The position numbers and the translations under genes are program-made. From Macrostomum hystrix (Eukaryota > Platyhelminthes > Macrostomidae), in assembly GCA_950097015.1 (NCBI GenBank), contig CATNEN010000039.1, positions 18,148,501 to 18,212,500 of the forward strand: a stretch of 64,000 bases of DNA, in the 5' to 3' direction. How positions within the stretch are numbered: the first letter of the stretch is position 1; each line of letters begins with the position of its first letter. Below are positions 23,615-35,700 of the stretch, piece by piece. Below the pieces are notes generated by a model. The model saw only the letters and a program-made list of their open reading frames with translations, ran no database searches and was not told the DNA's origin.

Positions 23615-23905
23615 GGATGGATGATGGAAAAGAATGGATTGCTAATCTATCTCATTGATGAAGGAATAGAATGGATTGCTAATCTATCCCATGGATAAAG
23701 GAATAGAATGCATTTCTAATCTATCCCATGGATAAAGGAATAGAATGGATTGCTAATCTATCCCATGGATGAAGGAATAGAATGCATTGCTAATCTATCC
23801 CATGGATGAAGGAATAGAATGGATTGCTAATCTATCCCATGGATGAAGGAATAGAATGGATTGCTAATCTATCCCATGGATGAAGGAATAGAACTCATCA
23901 AATCC
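23615..23905. repeat. 37-bp minisatellite (GGAATAGAATGGATTGCTAA core)
   Basis: Seven to eight units of ATGGATGAAGGAATAGAATG followed by GATTGCTAATCTATCCC, just downstream of the Arg-rich gene stop codon, so possibly within its 3' UTR. Confidence 0.93.
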
Positions 23906-24214
23906 CATTGATCGAATTGCACCGTGAATCGTTCTTTCATATTTGCAGCATACATTACTTGCCTCTGTCTTACTGAACAAAAATTTTCTTTTTTCTGCTT
24001 TATATTTGGATGATGAAGAAATTATCGTGCTCACGTAAGATTACTGTTGTAACAGGCATTAAGGAATGTACCACTTTTATCTTCAAGAAATAAAAAACAA
24101 ATAGCAATTTCAGCAATGCAATTATGTTTAAGATAAGATTCTTGCTTTAAAAATAAAAGCAAAAATATCTTAATTGAAGACGTGTTTCTCTTTTGAAAAC
24201 AAGTAAAACACAAA

Positions 24215-24685
24215 TAATGATGAACAAGCTAATAGATAAATAGATTCGTAGATAAACACACTCACAGACAAACACATATTTAGATAAATACACAAATACA
24301 CACTGATAGATAAACACACTCGTAGATAAACAACTCATAGATAAACACACTCAGAGATAAACACTCTCATAGATAAACACATTTAGAGATAAACACTCTC
24401 ATAGATAAACACATTTAGAGATAAACACACTCAGAGATAAACACACTCGTAGATAAACACTCTCATAGATAAATACCCTCGTCTAGATAAACACAGTCAT
24501 AGATAAACACAGTCATAGATAAATGCACTCATAGATAAACACACTCAGAGATAAACACAGTCATAGATAAACACACTCAGAGATAAACACAGTCATAGAT
24601 AAACACACTCGTAGATAAACACAGTCATAGATAAACACACTCGTAGATAAACACAGTCATAGATAAACGCACTCATAGCCACTCA
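24215..24685. repeat. 18-bp minisatellite (AGATAAACACACTCATAG)
   Basis: About 26 units of AGATAAACACACTCATAG with variants CAGTCATAG and CACTCGTAG. Intergenic. Confidence 0.95.
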
Positions 24686-25284
24686 TAAGCTAAGATAAAA
24701 ATCTAGTTAAAACGCACTCACAATTTTTATCTGATTTTGTTTTACAGGAAAAGTAGTAGATTTTGAAATTTAATTAATTAGCGTTTCGCCTTTTCTACTT
24801 AAAGTAGTATGCAGAATTTTGTGGGCCGTGTGGATATATTTTTATTTAAGAGTTAAGTTATCAATACATATAATTCAAAGGCCGTTCTTTGCATTGGGAT
24901 CGAAGCTATCGAAACGTGACTAAACGGCAAATTATTTAATTTTATCTCTTAATAACTCTTTTCTTATCTACATTTGAGTACAGTTTTTTTGTAACAAAAA
25001 GAGAAACTGATTTATTTGATAATAGTTCAAAATGTAAAAAGCAATGTAGGATATTTAGGAACCTTATCGATTTCCTAATAAAGCCAGTTAATAATTAAAA
25101 AGTTAAACAGTTTTTTTTAAGAATGAGGAGCCTTAATGATAGTGCTAATGATGCCTCCAAATGGCATGGTCGTGCTACGATCGGCTACAAGGTACCTGAG
25201 AATAGTACCTGATCATTGTTGATAATTCAAAATAGTACCTGGTTGTTTTTCATACCCTAATTCATACATTTTCCATCATTTTAT
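24686..25284. other. AT-rich intergenic sequence
   Basis: No array, coding stretch or RNA gene is visible. Confidence 0.5.
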
Positions 25285-26465
25285 ACATTCATATTAACTA
25301 TAATATAATGGATTAGAAGTATATTAACGATAAGAGAATGGATTAGTAGTAGATTAACGATAAGAGAATGGATTAGTAGTAGATTAACTATAAGAGAATG
25401 GATTAGTAGTAGATTAACGATAAGATAATGGATTAGTAGTATATTAACTATAAGAGAAAGGATTAGAAGTAGATTAACTATAAGATAATGGATTAGTAGT
25501 AGATTAACGATAAGAGAATGGATTAGTAGTAGATTCACGATAAGAGAACGGATTAGTAGTAGATTGGCGATAAGAGAACGGATTAGTAGTAGATTGAGAT
25601 AAGAGAAAGGATTAGAAGTAGATTAACTATAAGATAATGGATTAGTAGTATATTAACTATAAGATAATGGATAAGTAGTAGATTAACGACAAGAGAACGG
25701 ATTAGAAGTAGATTAACGATAAGAGAACGGATTAGTAGTAGATTGAGATAAGAGAAAGGATTAGAAGTAGATTAACTATAAGATAATGGATTAGTAGTAG
25801 ATTAACGTTAGGAGAACGGATTAGTAGTATATTAATGATAAGAGAAAGGATTAGAAGTAGATTAACTATAAGAGAAAGGATTAGAAGTAGATTAACTATA
25901 AGATAATGGATTAGTAGTATATTAACGATAAGAGAATGGATTAGTAGTATATTAACTATAAGAGAATGGATTAGTAGTAGATTAACTATAAGAGAATGGA
26001 TTAGTAGTAGATTAACTATAAGAGAATGGATTAGTAGTATATTAACGATAAGAGAATGGATTAGTAGTATATTAACTATAAGATAATGGATTAGTAGTAT
26101 ATTAACGATAAGAGAATGGATTAGTAGTATATTAACTATAAGAGAATGGATTAGTAGTAGATTAACTATAAGAGAATGGATTAGTAGTAGATTAACGATA
26201 GGAGAACGGATTAGTAGTATATAAATGATAAGAGAAAGGATTAGAAGTAGATTAACTATAAGATAATGGATTAGAAGTAAAATAACGATAAGAGAATGGA
26301 GGATTAGAGGACAAAAAATATGGTGCGAGAGGATTAACGGAATAAAAATAGATTATGAGAGGATTAACGGAATGAAGTTAGTTTATGAGTGGATTAACGG
26401 AAGGAAAATAGATTAAGAGAGGACTAACGGTCGGAAAATGGATTCAAAGTGGATTAACGGAGGTA
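25285..26465. repeat. 30-bp minisatellite (AAGAGAATGGATTAGTAGTA core)
   Basis: About 34 units of ATTAACTATAAGAGAATGGA plus TTAGTAGTAG. From 26300 it passes into longer degenerate units around AGAGGATTAACGGAA. Confidence 0.95.
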
Positions 26466-27080
26466 GACGAGTCGCCAGAAAAGTAACAGAGAAAGCCCCA
26501 CAGTCGTAGCTGAGAAAGCAAATGAGTGACATTGTGTCCAAGAGCTCAGGACTGCCGCGCCTTGGCTACTGATATAATTTCTCGACAGTCCTTTGAAGGG
26601 CCAGCCCGATAGCCGAGGCTGAGACCCCCCGGCCACCAACCAGCGGCAATAACAGGTCCGGCCGGCAGTGCAAACTGGGACGCATCGAGATGGATTGAGG
26701 GAGCCGAACGCATGCACTCCCGGGCAGCAACTGAAATTTTCTGCTTTGCACATCTGCCCCACCCCCGCCTCGCATTTTTTCTTACCCCAGTCTTACCCTG
26801 TTTTTCCTAGCCTTCACGCTGCCACCAACACACACAGCGGATTGAAGGGGAGAATGGGAAGACTTTAACCGGACACAGAACCCCAGAAAATCAGCCTCGT
26901 GCCCTCTTCCACTAAACCCGCCTCTCGCCCCCCTCTCGCGCCCCGCGGTTCGTCAAGCAGCAACACTCTCGCCCAGAAAAACCGACAGCTTGCTGTGTCT
27001 CGGCTGTATCTCCGTCACACCAAGCTCGGGTCGAAGAAAAAGGGAAAATTTCCCACAGGACTAGAAATCGAAAAGAAATT
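26466..27080 (+). other. 5' flank / probable 5' UTR of the four-pass membrane gene
   Basis: GC-richer than its surroundings. An in-frame-independent ORF without an ATG (26899-27084) overlaps the ATGATG start of the next gene. No TATA box is recognised. Confidence 0.4.
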
Positions 27081-28268
27081 ATGATGCTCCAAGCGGCCTC
27101 GCGCCAGCCGTCAAGTTCGCTGCACCAGCAGCATCAGCATCAGCAGCATCAGCATCAGCAGCATCAGCACCACTATAGCGTTGGCGGCGCATCGTCAAGC
27201 TATCGTCAGCGGCTGCCGGAGTTGCAGTCGCTGCAGCGTCCGGTCAAATCGGGCGTCGTGACACTCGAAGAGTCGAATCAACGCTCCGGCCGACTGGCGA
27301 GCGCCCTGCTGTTCATGGCGGTGTTAGTCCTCATGGTTGACGCCTCCCGCATCATCCTGTACAGCTGGTTCACTGACGGCAGCTACCTGAAGTACCTGTA
27401 CGGCTCGGATCCTGACATTCGTTGGTCAAAGTGCGACGCAGTCGACGATCTTCCAGATGCTGACGAGGGTCGCCTCGTATGGCCGAACCGCGTGGCGACC
27501 ACCCCAATTAGCGGCTTCGGCTCAGTCATCACCGCCGTCTCGCAGCGCCAGCAGCGTCGGCAGCAGCAGCAGCAGCCGGAGGATCTGGACCAGTTCAAGT
27601 CGAGCCTGATGAACGGCCTGCTGATTGCCGGGACAATCATCGACTCGGCAGTGAAGTCTGGCGACTCGCCGTCGGCCCAGACGCGGACTCGTCAGCTGGC
27701 CAAGCCGCTGGTTCGGGTTCTGTTCCACGCTAGTACCGTGGCCTGCCTGTTCCTGCTCTCCGTGGCCATCTTCCCGGCTGCTCTGCGAAGCCGCCGAGGT
27801 CGCTGCCTGCTGAGCTGCAGCCTGCTCTTCAGCCTGGCCACCATGCTCGCTGCCGGGGCCTCCGTTGCCGCCTCGCTCCTGACTCTGTACTTCTTCAGTG
27901 CCAGCGAACTACAGCCGCGGCTTCGTCAGCTCTACAGCTTCGTGCCTCGCTGTGACGCTCTCCGACGGGCCTTCCTTGGCGCTGAGTGCTTCAGCCTGGT
28001 TGTCGTCTGCGCCGCTGTCTGCATACTTCTCCGCCTGAAAGTGTTCTTCTGCCGCGCTCTGTGCAGCCGCTGCTGCTCCAGTTCCTCTTGCTGCTGCTGC
28101 TGCTGCGGCGGCGTTGGCAACGACGGTATTCCCGGAGACGGAGGCAACGGCGACGTTGGCGAAGGCACTGGCTATAGAGACGAGGTCAGAGAGTTCCCGC
28201 TAGCCAGACGGTCACTAGGTGGTGGCGGTGGCGGCTACCCATACGATGAAGAGGAATACTTAGCCTAG
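27081..28268 (+). CDS. Four-pass membrane protein, unrecognised
   Basis: A single 395-residue frame starting ATGATG. The N-terminus is cytosolic-like with His/Gln repeats (HQQHQHQQHQH, residues 15-31). Hydrophobic segments lie at about 72-96 (ALLFMAVLVLMV), 210-234 (VACLFLLSVAIF), 242-272 (LLFSLATMLAAG) and 299-322 (SLVVVCAAVCILL). The loop between segments 1 and 2 is long (about 115 residues, with polyQ); the loop between 3 and 4 is short. After segment 4 comes a dense Cys cluster (324-342, CCSSSSCCCCCC), a likely palmitoylation site by analogy, then a Gly-rich tail ending YPYDEEEYLA. The layout recalls tetraspan families, but the claudin W-C-C signature is absent. I assign no function. Confidence 0.65.
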   Translation: MMLQAASRQPSSSLHQQHQHQQHQHQQHQHHYSVGGASSSYRQRLPELQSLQRPVKSGVVTLEESNQRSGRLASALLFMAVLVLMVDASRIILYSWFTDGSYLKYLYGSDPDIRWSKCDAVDDLPDADEGRLVWPNRVATTPISGFGSVITAVSQRQQRRQQQQQPEDLDQFKSSLMNGLLIAGTIIDSAVKSGDSPSAQTRTRQLAKPLVRVLFHASTVACLFLLSVAIFPAALRSRRGRCLLSCSLLFSLATMLAAGASVAASLLTLYFFSASELQPRLRQLYSFVPRCDALRRAFLGAECFSLVVVCAAVCILLRLKVFFCRALCSRCCSSSSCCCCCCGGVGNDGIPGDGGNGDVGEGTGYRDEVREFPLARRSLGGGGGGYPYDEEEYLA

Positions 28269-28464
28269 ACTGAAACAACCCAGCTCATAGAATCATCGAC
28301 AATGACAAGCTCCTGGTGGAGACCCACCGGCTTCTAGCGTATTGAACAGTCAGAATTGCGGACACAATTTTTATGCTTGCTTATAAATTTTTATTTCGCA
28401 AGAGACCATTTTTTGATAGTTCTAAAATATACTCGATTTTTTGCTGAAGTGTTTTATTTCGTCC

Positions 28465-28470
28465 ATTAAA
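28465..28470 (+). terminator. Candidate poly(A) signal ATTAAA
   Basis: ATTAAA about 200 nt after the stop codon of the four-pass membrane gene, in AT-rich sequence. Confidence 0.35.
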
Positions 28471-28734
28471 ACAATTTCAGACTATTTGTATCCATGAAGC
28501 ATCGATACAAAACCTACTGGATCGTGGCGTTTCATTCAATTATTTATGTATCAGTCGAGTGCGACTGTTTCTGCAGATATAACAGCTGTCTTTTGGCATG
28601 GAAGACGTGTCACACTTTCAACATCTGTTCCTGTTCCTAACCGTGTCGCATTTGTAATGATACAGCCCAGTTTCAACTCTTTTGTACATAGAAGCACAGG
28701 AAGAGGCTGTGAAATTAGCCTGAACGTGCATTAA

Positions 28735-29565
28735 ATCGGAGATTGAGGTGATCTGTTGAAAACTAATAATGTACATTAAAGCGGAGCTTGGGCTGGCTGG
28801 TAAATCGAATTCTAAATGTACATTGAAGCGGGGTTGATGAGGCTTTTGAATTACGAGAACGTTGTACATTGGATAGGGGGTTGAGGTGGTTGTTCAGTGG
28901 AATTCTGAAAATTGATTGGATCGGGATTTGAGGTGGCTGTTCAAAGCTATTCCGAATGTACATTGGACAGGGGGTTGAGGTGGCTGTTCAGTGGAATTCT
29001 GAAAATTGATTGGATCGGGATTTGAGGTGGCTGTTCAAAGCTATTCTGAATGTACATTGGATCAGGGGTTGAGGTGGCTGTTCAGTGGAGTTCTGAAATT
29101 TGATTGGATCTGGATTTTAGGTGGCTGTTCAATGCTATTCCGAATGTACATTGGATCAGGGGTTGAGGTGGCTGTTCAGTGGAATTCTAAAAATTGATTG
29201 GATCGGGATTTTAGGTGGCTGTTCAATGCTATTCCGAATGTACATTGGATCAGGGGTTGAGGTGGCTGTTCAGTGGAATTCTGAAAATTGATTGGATCGG
29301 GATTTTAGGTGGCTGTTCAATGCTATTCCGAATGTACATTGGATCAGGGGTTGAGGTGGCTGTCCAGTGGAATTCTGAAAATTGATTGGATCGGGATTTG
29401 AGGTGGCTGTTCAAAGCTATTCGGAATGTACATTGGATCAGGGGTTGAGGTGGCTGTTCAGTGGAGTTCTGAAATTTGATTGGATCTGGATTTTAGGTGG
29501 CTGTTCAATGCTATTCTGAATGTACATTAGAGCGCAGGTTAAGGCGGCTGTAAAAACTAATCATT
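28735..29565. repeat. Dimeric 46+46-bp satellite-like repeat
   Basis: Two related half-units alternate. Each contains GAGGTGGCTGTTCA; one continues GTGGAATTCTGAAAATTGAT, the other AAGCTATTCCGAATGTACAT. About seven dimers of 92-93 bp are present, with decayed copies at both ends. Confidence 0.92.
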
Positions 29566-30309
29566 TTTTGTACACCGATGTGTATTTATATGTGGCGAAT
29601 GCATTTAGCTTCAATTTAGGAAGATTTCATTGCTAGTTTGTTTACAGAACATGTCGAATTAGAAAATGCTACGAGATAAAAGTCTTGATCCATCTATTCC
29701 AGCCCAAATCAAAATAACAAAAAATCTAGCCAAATCCCTTAAATGAACAGGAGAAAGCGCAAACAATGTTCCCGCCCAAATTTAGCAGCAATCAAAAGAC
29801 TAACACTAGCTGGGGCGTCGATTCAATTCCATGCCAATTTTCCTGCGATCATTTTTTTCGGTTCTAGATTGAGTGGCTCGCAGCAGACTAGGCAATGGAA
29901 CTTGCTCAGCTTGATGCAATGGGCTAAAGGACAGACGTTAAAGAGGCTGGTAGAGAAATCTGAGGCACGGAAATAAAATGAGCCCCACCGATTGGGGCTA
30001 AAAGTTGTCCCGCCCACAATTGGAGAGCGGAGTGAGGTGGCTGCATGAGGCTTCAATTTCTGCTCCGGCCGTGTCCCCACGTCTGCCTGCCAGTTCGCCT
30101 GATTTCAGAGCTCTCACACGCAAATGAGGAGTATTCTAGGCCGATCAGCAGTTTTGGGCTCTTAAAGGATGGATCGAGAAACGAGAAAAGTGGATGAGAC
30201 CGGCCGGCGGCTTCAAATGAGACTGAGTTTTTTAGAAGTCCGCATCGAACCATGGGACTGGATACATCCCACTTCACAATGGGATGTGCCGGACTGCATG
30301 ACCTCAGCC
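29566..30309. other. Unassigned intergenic sequence
   Basis: Mixed composition with short ORFs only and no recognisable gene or RNA. A GC-richer patch lies at 29990-30100. Confidence 0.45.
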
Positions 30310-30660
30310 ATCTCACTTCACCTCGTCCTCTCACCTTCCCTCTCCCTCTCACCATCCCTCTCCCTCTCACCATCCCTCTCACCATCCCTCTCCCTCTCAC
30401 CATCCCTCTCACCATCCCTCTCACCATCCCTCTCACCATCCCTCTCCCTCTCACCATCCCTCTCCCTCTCACCATCCCTCTCCCTCTGACTCTCCCTCTC
30501 ACCTTTCCTCTCCCTCTGACTCTCCCTCTCACCTTCCCTCTCCCTCTGACTCTCCCTCTCACCTTCCCTCTCCCTCTCACCATCCCTCTCCCTCTGACTC
30601 TCCCTCTCACCTTCCCTCTCCCTCTGACTCTCCCTCTCACCTTTCCTTACCCTCTCTCAA
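30310..30660. repeat. Pyrimidine-rich (CCCTCTCACCAT) repeat
   Basis: Composite of CCCTCTCACCAT, CCCTCTCC and CTCTGACTCT units, period mostly 12 or 18. Open in several frames, non-coding. Confidence 0.93.
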
Positions 30661-30844
30661 CTCTTTTCATAGCGTCTCTAATTATCTTAGTTTTTTTCCT
30701 TCACAAAATCAAAATCAGACAAAATGAAAAAAGTCACGTACTTCACGTGGTTACGAGCCGTAGCCTATGATAAAGGATCCAAGAACTTTCAATGGAGAGA
30801 CAACTCAAAAACTTGTAGTTGTACAAACGCTTCTGGAAATCTCT

Positions 30845-31170
30845 GCCTGTCTCTCTGTCTCTCTTTCTCTCTTTCTCCCTGTCTCTCTGTCTCTCTCTCC
30901 TTGTCTCTCTGTCTCTCTCTCACCGTCTCTCTGTCTCTCTCTCTGTCTCTCCTGTCTCTCTGTCTCTCTCTCTGTCTCCTCTGTCTCTCTGTGTCTCTCT
31001 GTCTCTCTGTCTCTCCCTGTCTCCTCTGTCTCTCTGTGTCTCTCTCTCTGTCTCTCCGTCTCTCTCTCTCTGTCTCTCTGTCTCTCCCTGTCTCTCTCCC
31101 TGTCTCTCTCTCTGTCTCCTCTGTCTCTCTGTGTCTCTCTGTGTCTCCCTGTCTCTCCCTGTTTCTATTG
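30845..31170. repeat. (TCTCTCTG)n polypyrimidine repeat
   Basis: About 325 bp of TCTCTG/TCTC units with interspersed CC and GTG. Microsatellite-like. Confidence 0.93.
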
Positions 31171-32440
31171 CAAACTCTGGCCGTAGTCGGTCTAACCATC
31201 TCTCCAATCCCGTATCCCCATTTTCTAGTGTCCTCCCTCAATCAGTTTCGGTTTCCCGTTGCCACCAAAGCCACCTTTAGCTGCAGCGGCCCACTTGAGG
31301 CCATAAATAATAGTGAAAGCAGGCAAGGACATTTGTAACTTGTAAGCCGACAGTCACCGGCAGAATTCCGTTCACCCGCACAGCGCTCTCCCCCAATCCA
31401 CAAAAATCGAGTTTCCCCTTCGCCGTAGTACAGCAGAGGAAAGATTAGCAAAAGAAAAGTAGCAACAAAAGTGCAGTCAACCTCAGATTGGCATCCCGAA
31501 TTTTTGGGCATTGGGATAGCATGGTGACAAAAATGACAAAGATTTTTATACAAGTAAATTCTATCTCAAATTCAATCTTCTAAATCCCGAATATATCAGT
31601 TTTAGAAACTTTATCCCAAATAGAAGGTTCTGAATACTAACTTACAAATCCCAAACCTCAAATTGAAAATCCCAAATCCCGAAGTCCTGGATTCCATGTT
31701 CTAAAATTACAAAGCCCCAAATCGAAATTAGGAAAACAAATTTACTTAAACCCATACTGAATTAAAAAAAACGACTGAAAATCTTTTTGTAATGAAAACT
31801 TTTATTCATACGCGGTCATACTACTTCTATTAACTTAAGCGAGTAGTATGATTGAGTGTTGTTTTATTTAATGAATTTGCGTTGAATACTACGCATAACA
31901 AAAGTATATCGATAGTCTAACTTTGCTAGATTAAATAGAGAAAAAAATTAAAACAATACCAACCATTTGTTTCAATTTATATTCTCTTGAACATATAAAT
32001 AAAAAACAAAAATAAATATTTTTTATCATTGAGTCGCATAGAGTGCGCAACGGAAAATGTCACAGTTTAATCGACTTAATTAATATTGAATTGTCAGTAC
32101 AGGTTTATAATCCAATAGCTTTTCTTAGAAATAAATAAACGTTTCTGGCTTTTTTGGCTTTTGAAGGACGCTAAGTCTGTGGGGAAAAACTGCAAGGAAA
32201 TGTCTTGGTACTGCAAAAATCTAAATCACTGTGTTTGTGTCTTTATGTCAATGGGTTTGAATGTGTTCTTTTTTGTTAAAAATAGAATGGCAACTTTATC
32301 AACGACGAATCGCTACAAAAAACTGTTTGACAGTCCAAAGCAAGCTATTCAATCAATTTTTAATCAATATCAATGTAAATCCATTCATCAATCAATTAAC
32401 CAGACAGACGCAATCAAATAATATAATCATCAAACAATCA
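31171..32440. other. AT-rich intergenic sequence beyond the neuregulin 3' end
   Basis: No coding or array signal apart from loosely repeated AAATCCCAAA words at 31560-31730. TTTATT at 32441-32446, just inside the right edge, is AATAAA in the minus-strand sense and could end the neuregulin transcript, about 350 nt past its stop codon. Confidence 0.45.
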
Positions 32441-32554
32441 TTTATTATCAATTAACTAACCAAACAGATAATCAACAAACACTCAATAACGTTTTAACTA
32501 AATCAATCACGAAATTCATTAATCCGTTAGTCAATAACAAAGCAGGAATTAGAC

Positions 32555-32565
32555 TAAAAAGGAAG

Positions 32566-32596
<31 letters not shown>

Positions 32597-32785
32597 CCAA
32601 TCAACCAATCAATCAATGAATCAATCAACCAATCAATCAATCAACCAATCAATCAATCAACCAATCAATCAATCAACCAATCAACCAATCAATGAATCAA
32701 TCAATCAATCAATCAACCAATCAACCAACCAACCAACCAATCAACCAATCAATCAATTAGTCAATCAATCAATTAGTTAATCGAC
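32555..32785. repeat. (CAAT)n / CAATCAACCAAT microsatellite
   Basis: Imperfect CAAT tetranucleotides with ACCAAT interruptions. In the minus-strand sense this is a (TTGA)/(ATTG) run right after the neuregulin stop codon, so within the long-isoform 3' UTR. Confidence 0.93.
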
Positions 32786-32795
32786 TAATAAGAAA

Positions 32796-35700
32796 TCAGA
32801 AAAGAGCTGCGCTTTCATTCTCATCGGCAATGTCATCCTCAATGCCAACGATATTGTTGACAGTCGTTGACAAGCCCGAACGACAACGGCAGGAGGAGGA
32901 GAGCCTAGTGGGCAAATCCGATGCTGCCGACGCCGACGACGCTACTGCCAGCGCTGAAGCTTCGGATCCGGTGCCAGTTCTCGTTCCGGTGCCGGTGCTG
33001 GCCGCGATTACGACGCCTTCGTCAAGCAGGTCGATTGGCGAATCGGACGATGCAACAGCTGCCGTTGAAGCAAACGCAGGCTGGCGACCGCCGGAAAAGC
33101 TGGCCAGAACTCCGAGCGGCCGCATCGGCCACGCCTCAACCCCGACTGCTTCGACTATGTGGACGCTGTCTAAATCACCGATGCAGTATTCAGCAGCTGC
33201 CGCCCTGACTGCGGCAGCAGAAGCAGTTGCTGCTGCCGCTGCTGATGTAGATGGCGACGCTGATACGCCTCCTTTTGGCCACCCCCAGGTTGTGAGCTGC
33301 TGCTGATCCTGCTGCTGTAGTTTAATTTAAAGGATTGTTTAGTAACAAGTAATATTACTAATATCACTAATAAGTAATCATCATTGCAGAAGGGCTGCAG
33401 GCACATCATTTGGTCACAATAGACCCGCAGCCAGCGAGGAGGCGATTCTGCCCATTCCACTGACTCCTGAGCACACACGCACTCAGATACTGTACGCAGG
33501 CACACGCTCACACAGGTGTGTACATCTGCCCCGACTTTCTTATCGTCAGGCTGTGTACACTGCCACTGTGCCTTGGAGTCAAGAGCGTCAATTGCACGAC
33601 AAGCCCCAAAGCTTTCTCTCCCAAATGAATGTGAGCTCAGGGACCTAAGTGCGAAGCGCAAACACGTTAACCGCTCTGCCACTCACCCCTGACACACATA
33701 AACAGGAATATCTGACCTAATTTTTATTATCTTTAGGCACTTTATTACATTCTTAATTTTGAGAATAAATTCAAATTAATTCAACTTTGATTACAGCAGG
33801 TAAACAAACGTACTGCTGCGGTGTAAATTTGCCGTCTTTGTTGCTGCTGCTGCTGCTGCTGCTGATGTTGATTTAGTGGTCGGTAAAGGAATGCCGGCGA
33901 TTGCTGCTGCTGCTGCTGCTGCTGGTGATAATGCAGCTGGACTTGCTGTTGACCGCAAGCTGCTAAGCAGCCAAGTCGAGGCGAGTATTCGAACTCCTGC
34001 TCGGCGGGATAAGTCAGCGATCGGGGCAGCAAGTGCTCGATGCTGTCAACTATGCACAGGTCGTGCTCAACATCCGTGCCCACTGTTCTACTGCCCTGGG
34101 CAGCTCCGCCGGCTTGGACACACTGTGGAAATCAGGCACGGGCGAGACTGAGGCTGCTCAAAGCTGGTAGCAGGAGAATTTAAATCTAGGCTTGATATTA
34201 GTTAGCTAGTACTGTAACTAGACTGTAGTAAATGTTAAAACTTTTTATTCTAATAAAGAAACTTTTTCTCTACTATGAAAAACAGTGCAAAAATGGATTT
34301 CTGACCCTAAATGAGAATAGGCTTTCTAATCCAGGACGGGAACTAAAAAAATTAGGATTTCCAATCTGCGAAGGGATTTCTTATCCTACATGGGATTTCT
34401 AATCCTACATGGGATTTCTTATCCTACATGGGATTTCTAATCCTACATGGGATTTCTAATCCTACATGGGATTTCTAATCCTAGATGGGATTTATTATCC
34501 TACATGGGATTTATTATCCTACATGGGATTTCTAATCCTACATGGGATTTCTAATCCTAGATGGGATTTCTTATCCTAGATGGGATTTATTATCCTACAT
34601 GGGATTTCTAATCCTACATGGGATTTCTTATCCTACATGGGATTTCTAATCCTAGATGGGATTTATTATCCTACATGAGATTTCTAATCCTACATGGGAT
34701 TTCTAATCCTACATGGGATTTCTAATTCTACATGGGATTTATTATCCTACATGGGATTTCTTATCCTACATGGGATTTCTAATCCTACATGGGATTTCTA
34801 ATCCTAGATGGGATTTATTATCCTACATGGGATTTATTATCCTACATGGGATTTCTAATCCTACATGGGATTTCTAATCCTAGATGGGATTTCTTATCCT
34901 AGATGGGATTTATTATCCTACATGGGATTTCTAATCCTACATGGGATTTCTTATCCTACATGGGATTTCTTATTCTATATGACATTGTCTGGAACATGCT
35001 TGATTCGAAGTCGATGAAAGGGATTTCTAAATCGCACAGGAACTCACAGAAAAAGATTTTAATTCAAAATCTCACCTGAGATCTCTCATTTTCTCTCCTA
35101 CTTCGGCGCCAAAAGTCAAAATCGCGTCTTCGCTGCCTGCAAAAATGTTAAATTTGCGAGTAGCGAATTGAAACGCAATTAAATAGGCAAATTAACACTT
35201 TAATATCCTACTTAGAGTAGTCGACTTTGAACTCAGCTAAAATGCATAGCTCGAATTGAAAACTGGACTATTTGCATTCTAAACATTTAACATTCCAGAT
35301 TTGTTCAAATTTCTAACTAAGAATTTTGTTTCGACTAAAAATAAATACACTCTGCAGTACTGAAACTTTAAATTCAGAAGTCGCTAGGTTGTTTAAATAT
35401 TTATTTATAACTAGTTTATAACTAACTATATTCCGCTTTATTGACAGTTTTGACAACAATTTCTTGGCGGTTCTCTTGCCTGGACAAGTACCATGAGATG
35501 AGGAGTATGAGCAGCAGCATTGTGAGCACCAGTCCGATGCCAGTTACCGTCAGAATGCGGTCCGTCCGATGAAAACAATCTGCTTTGGTGTAGGGTTAAG
35601 GTAAGCAATGAATGTGCTTGTATTTATAATGTGCATGTAGCACACACTACATCATTCTCCCTATTTCCCTTCTTCATCACCCTTCACCCTTCTTGCCAGA

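Noticed and set aside
32830..33306. Plus-strand ORF of 158 codons (Ala/Asp-rich) as a gene
   Set aside because: The minus-strand reading fits in phase 0 with the upstream neuregulin tail exon and ends in a natural-looking C-terminus; the plus frame lacks a supported partner exon. Not fully excluded.
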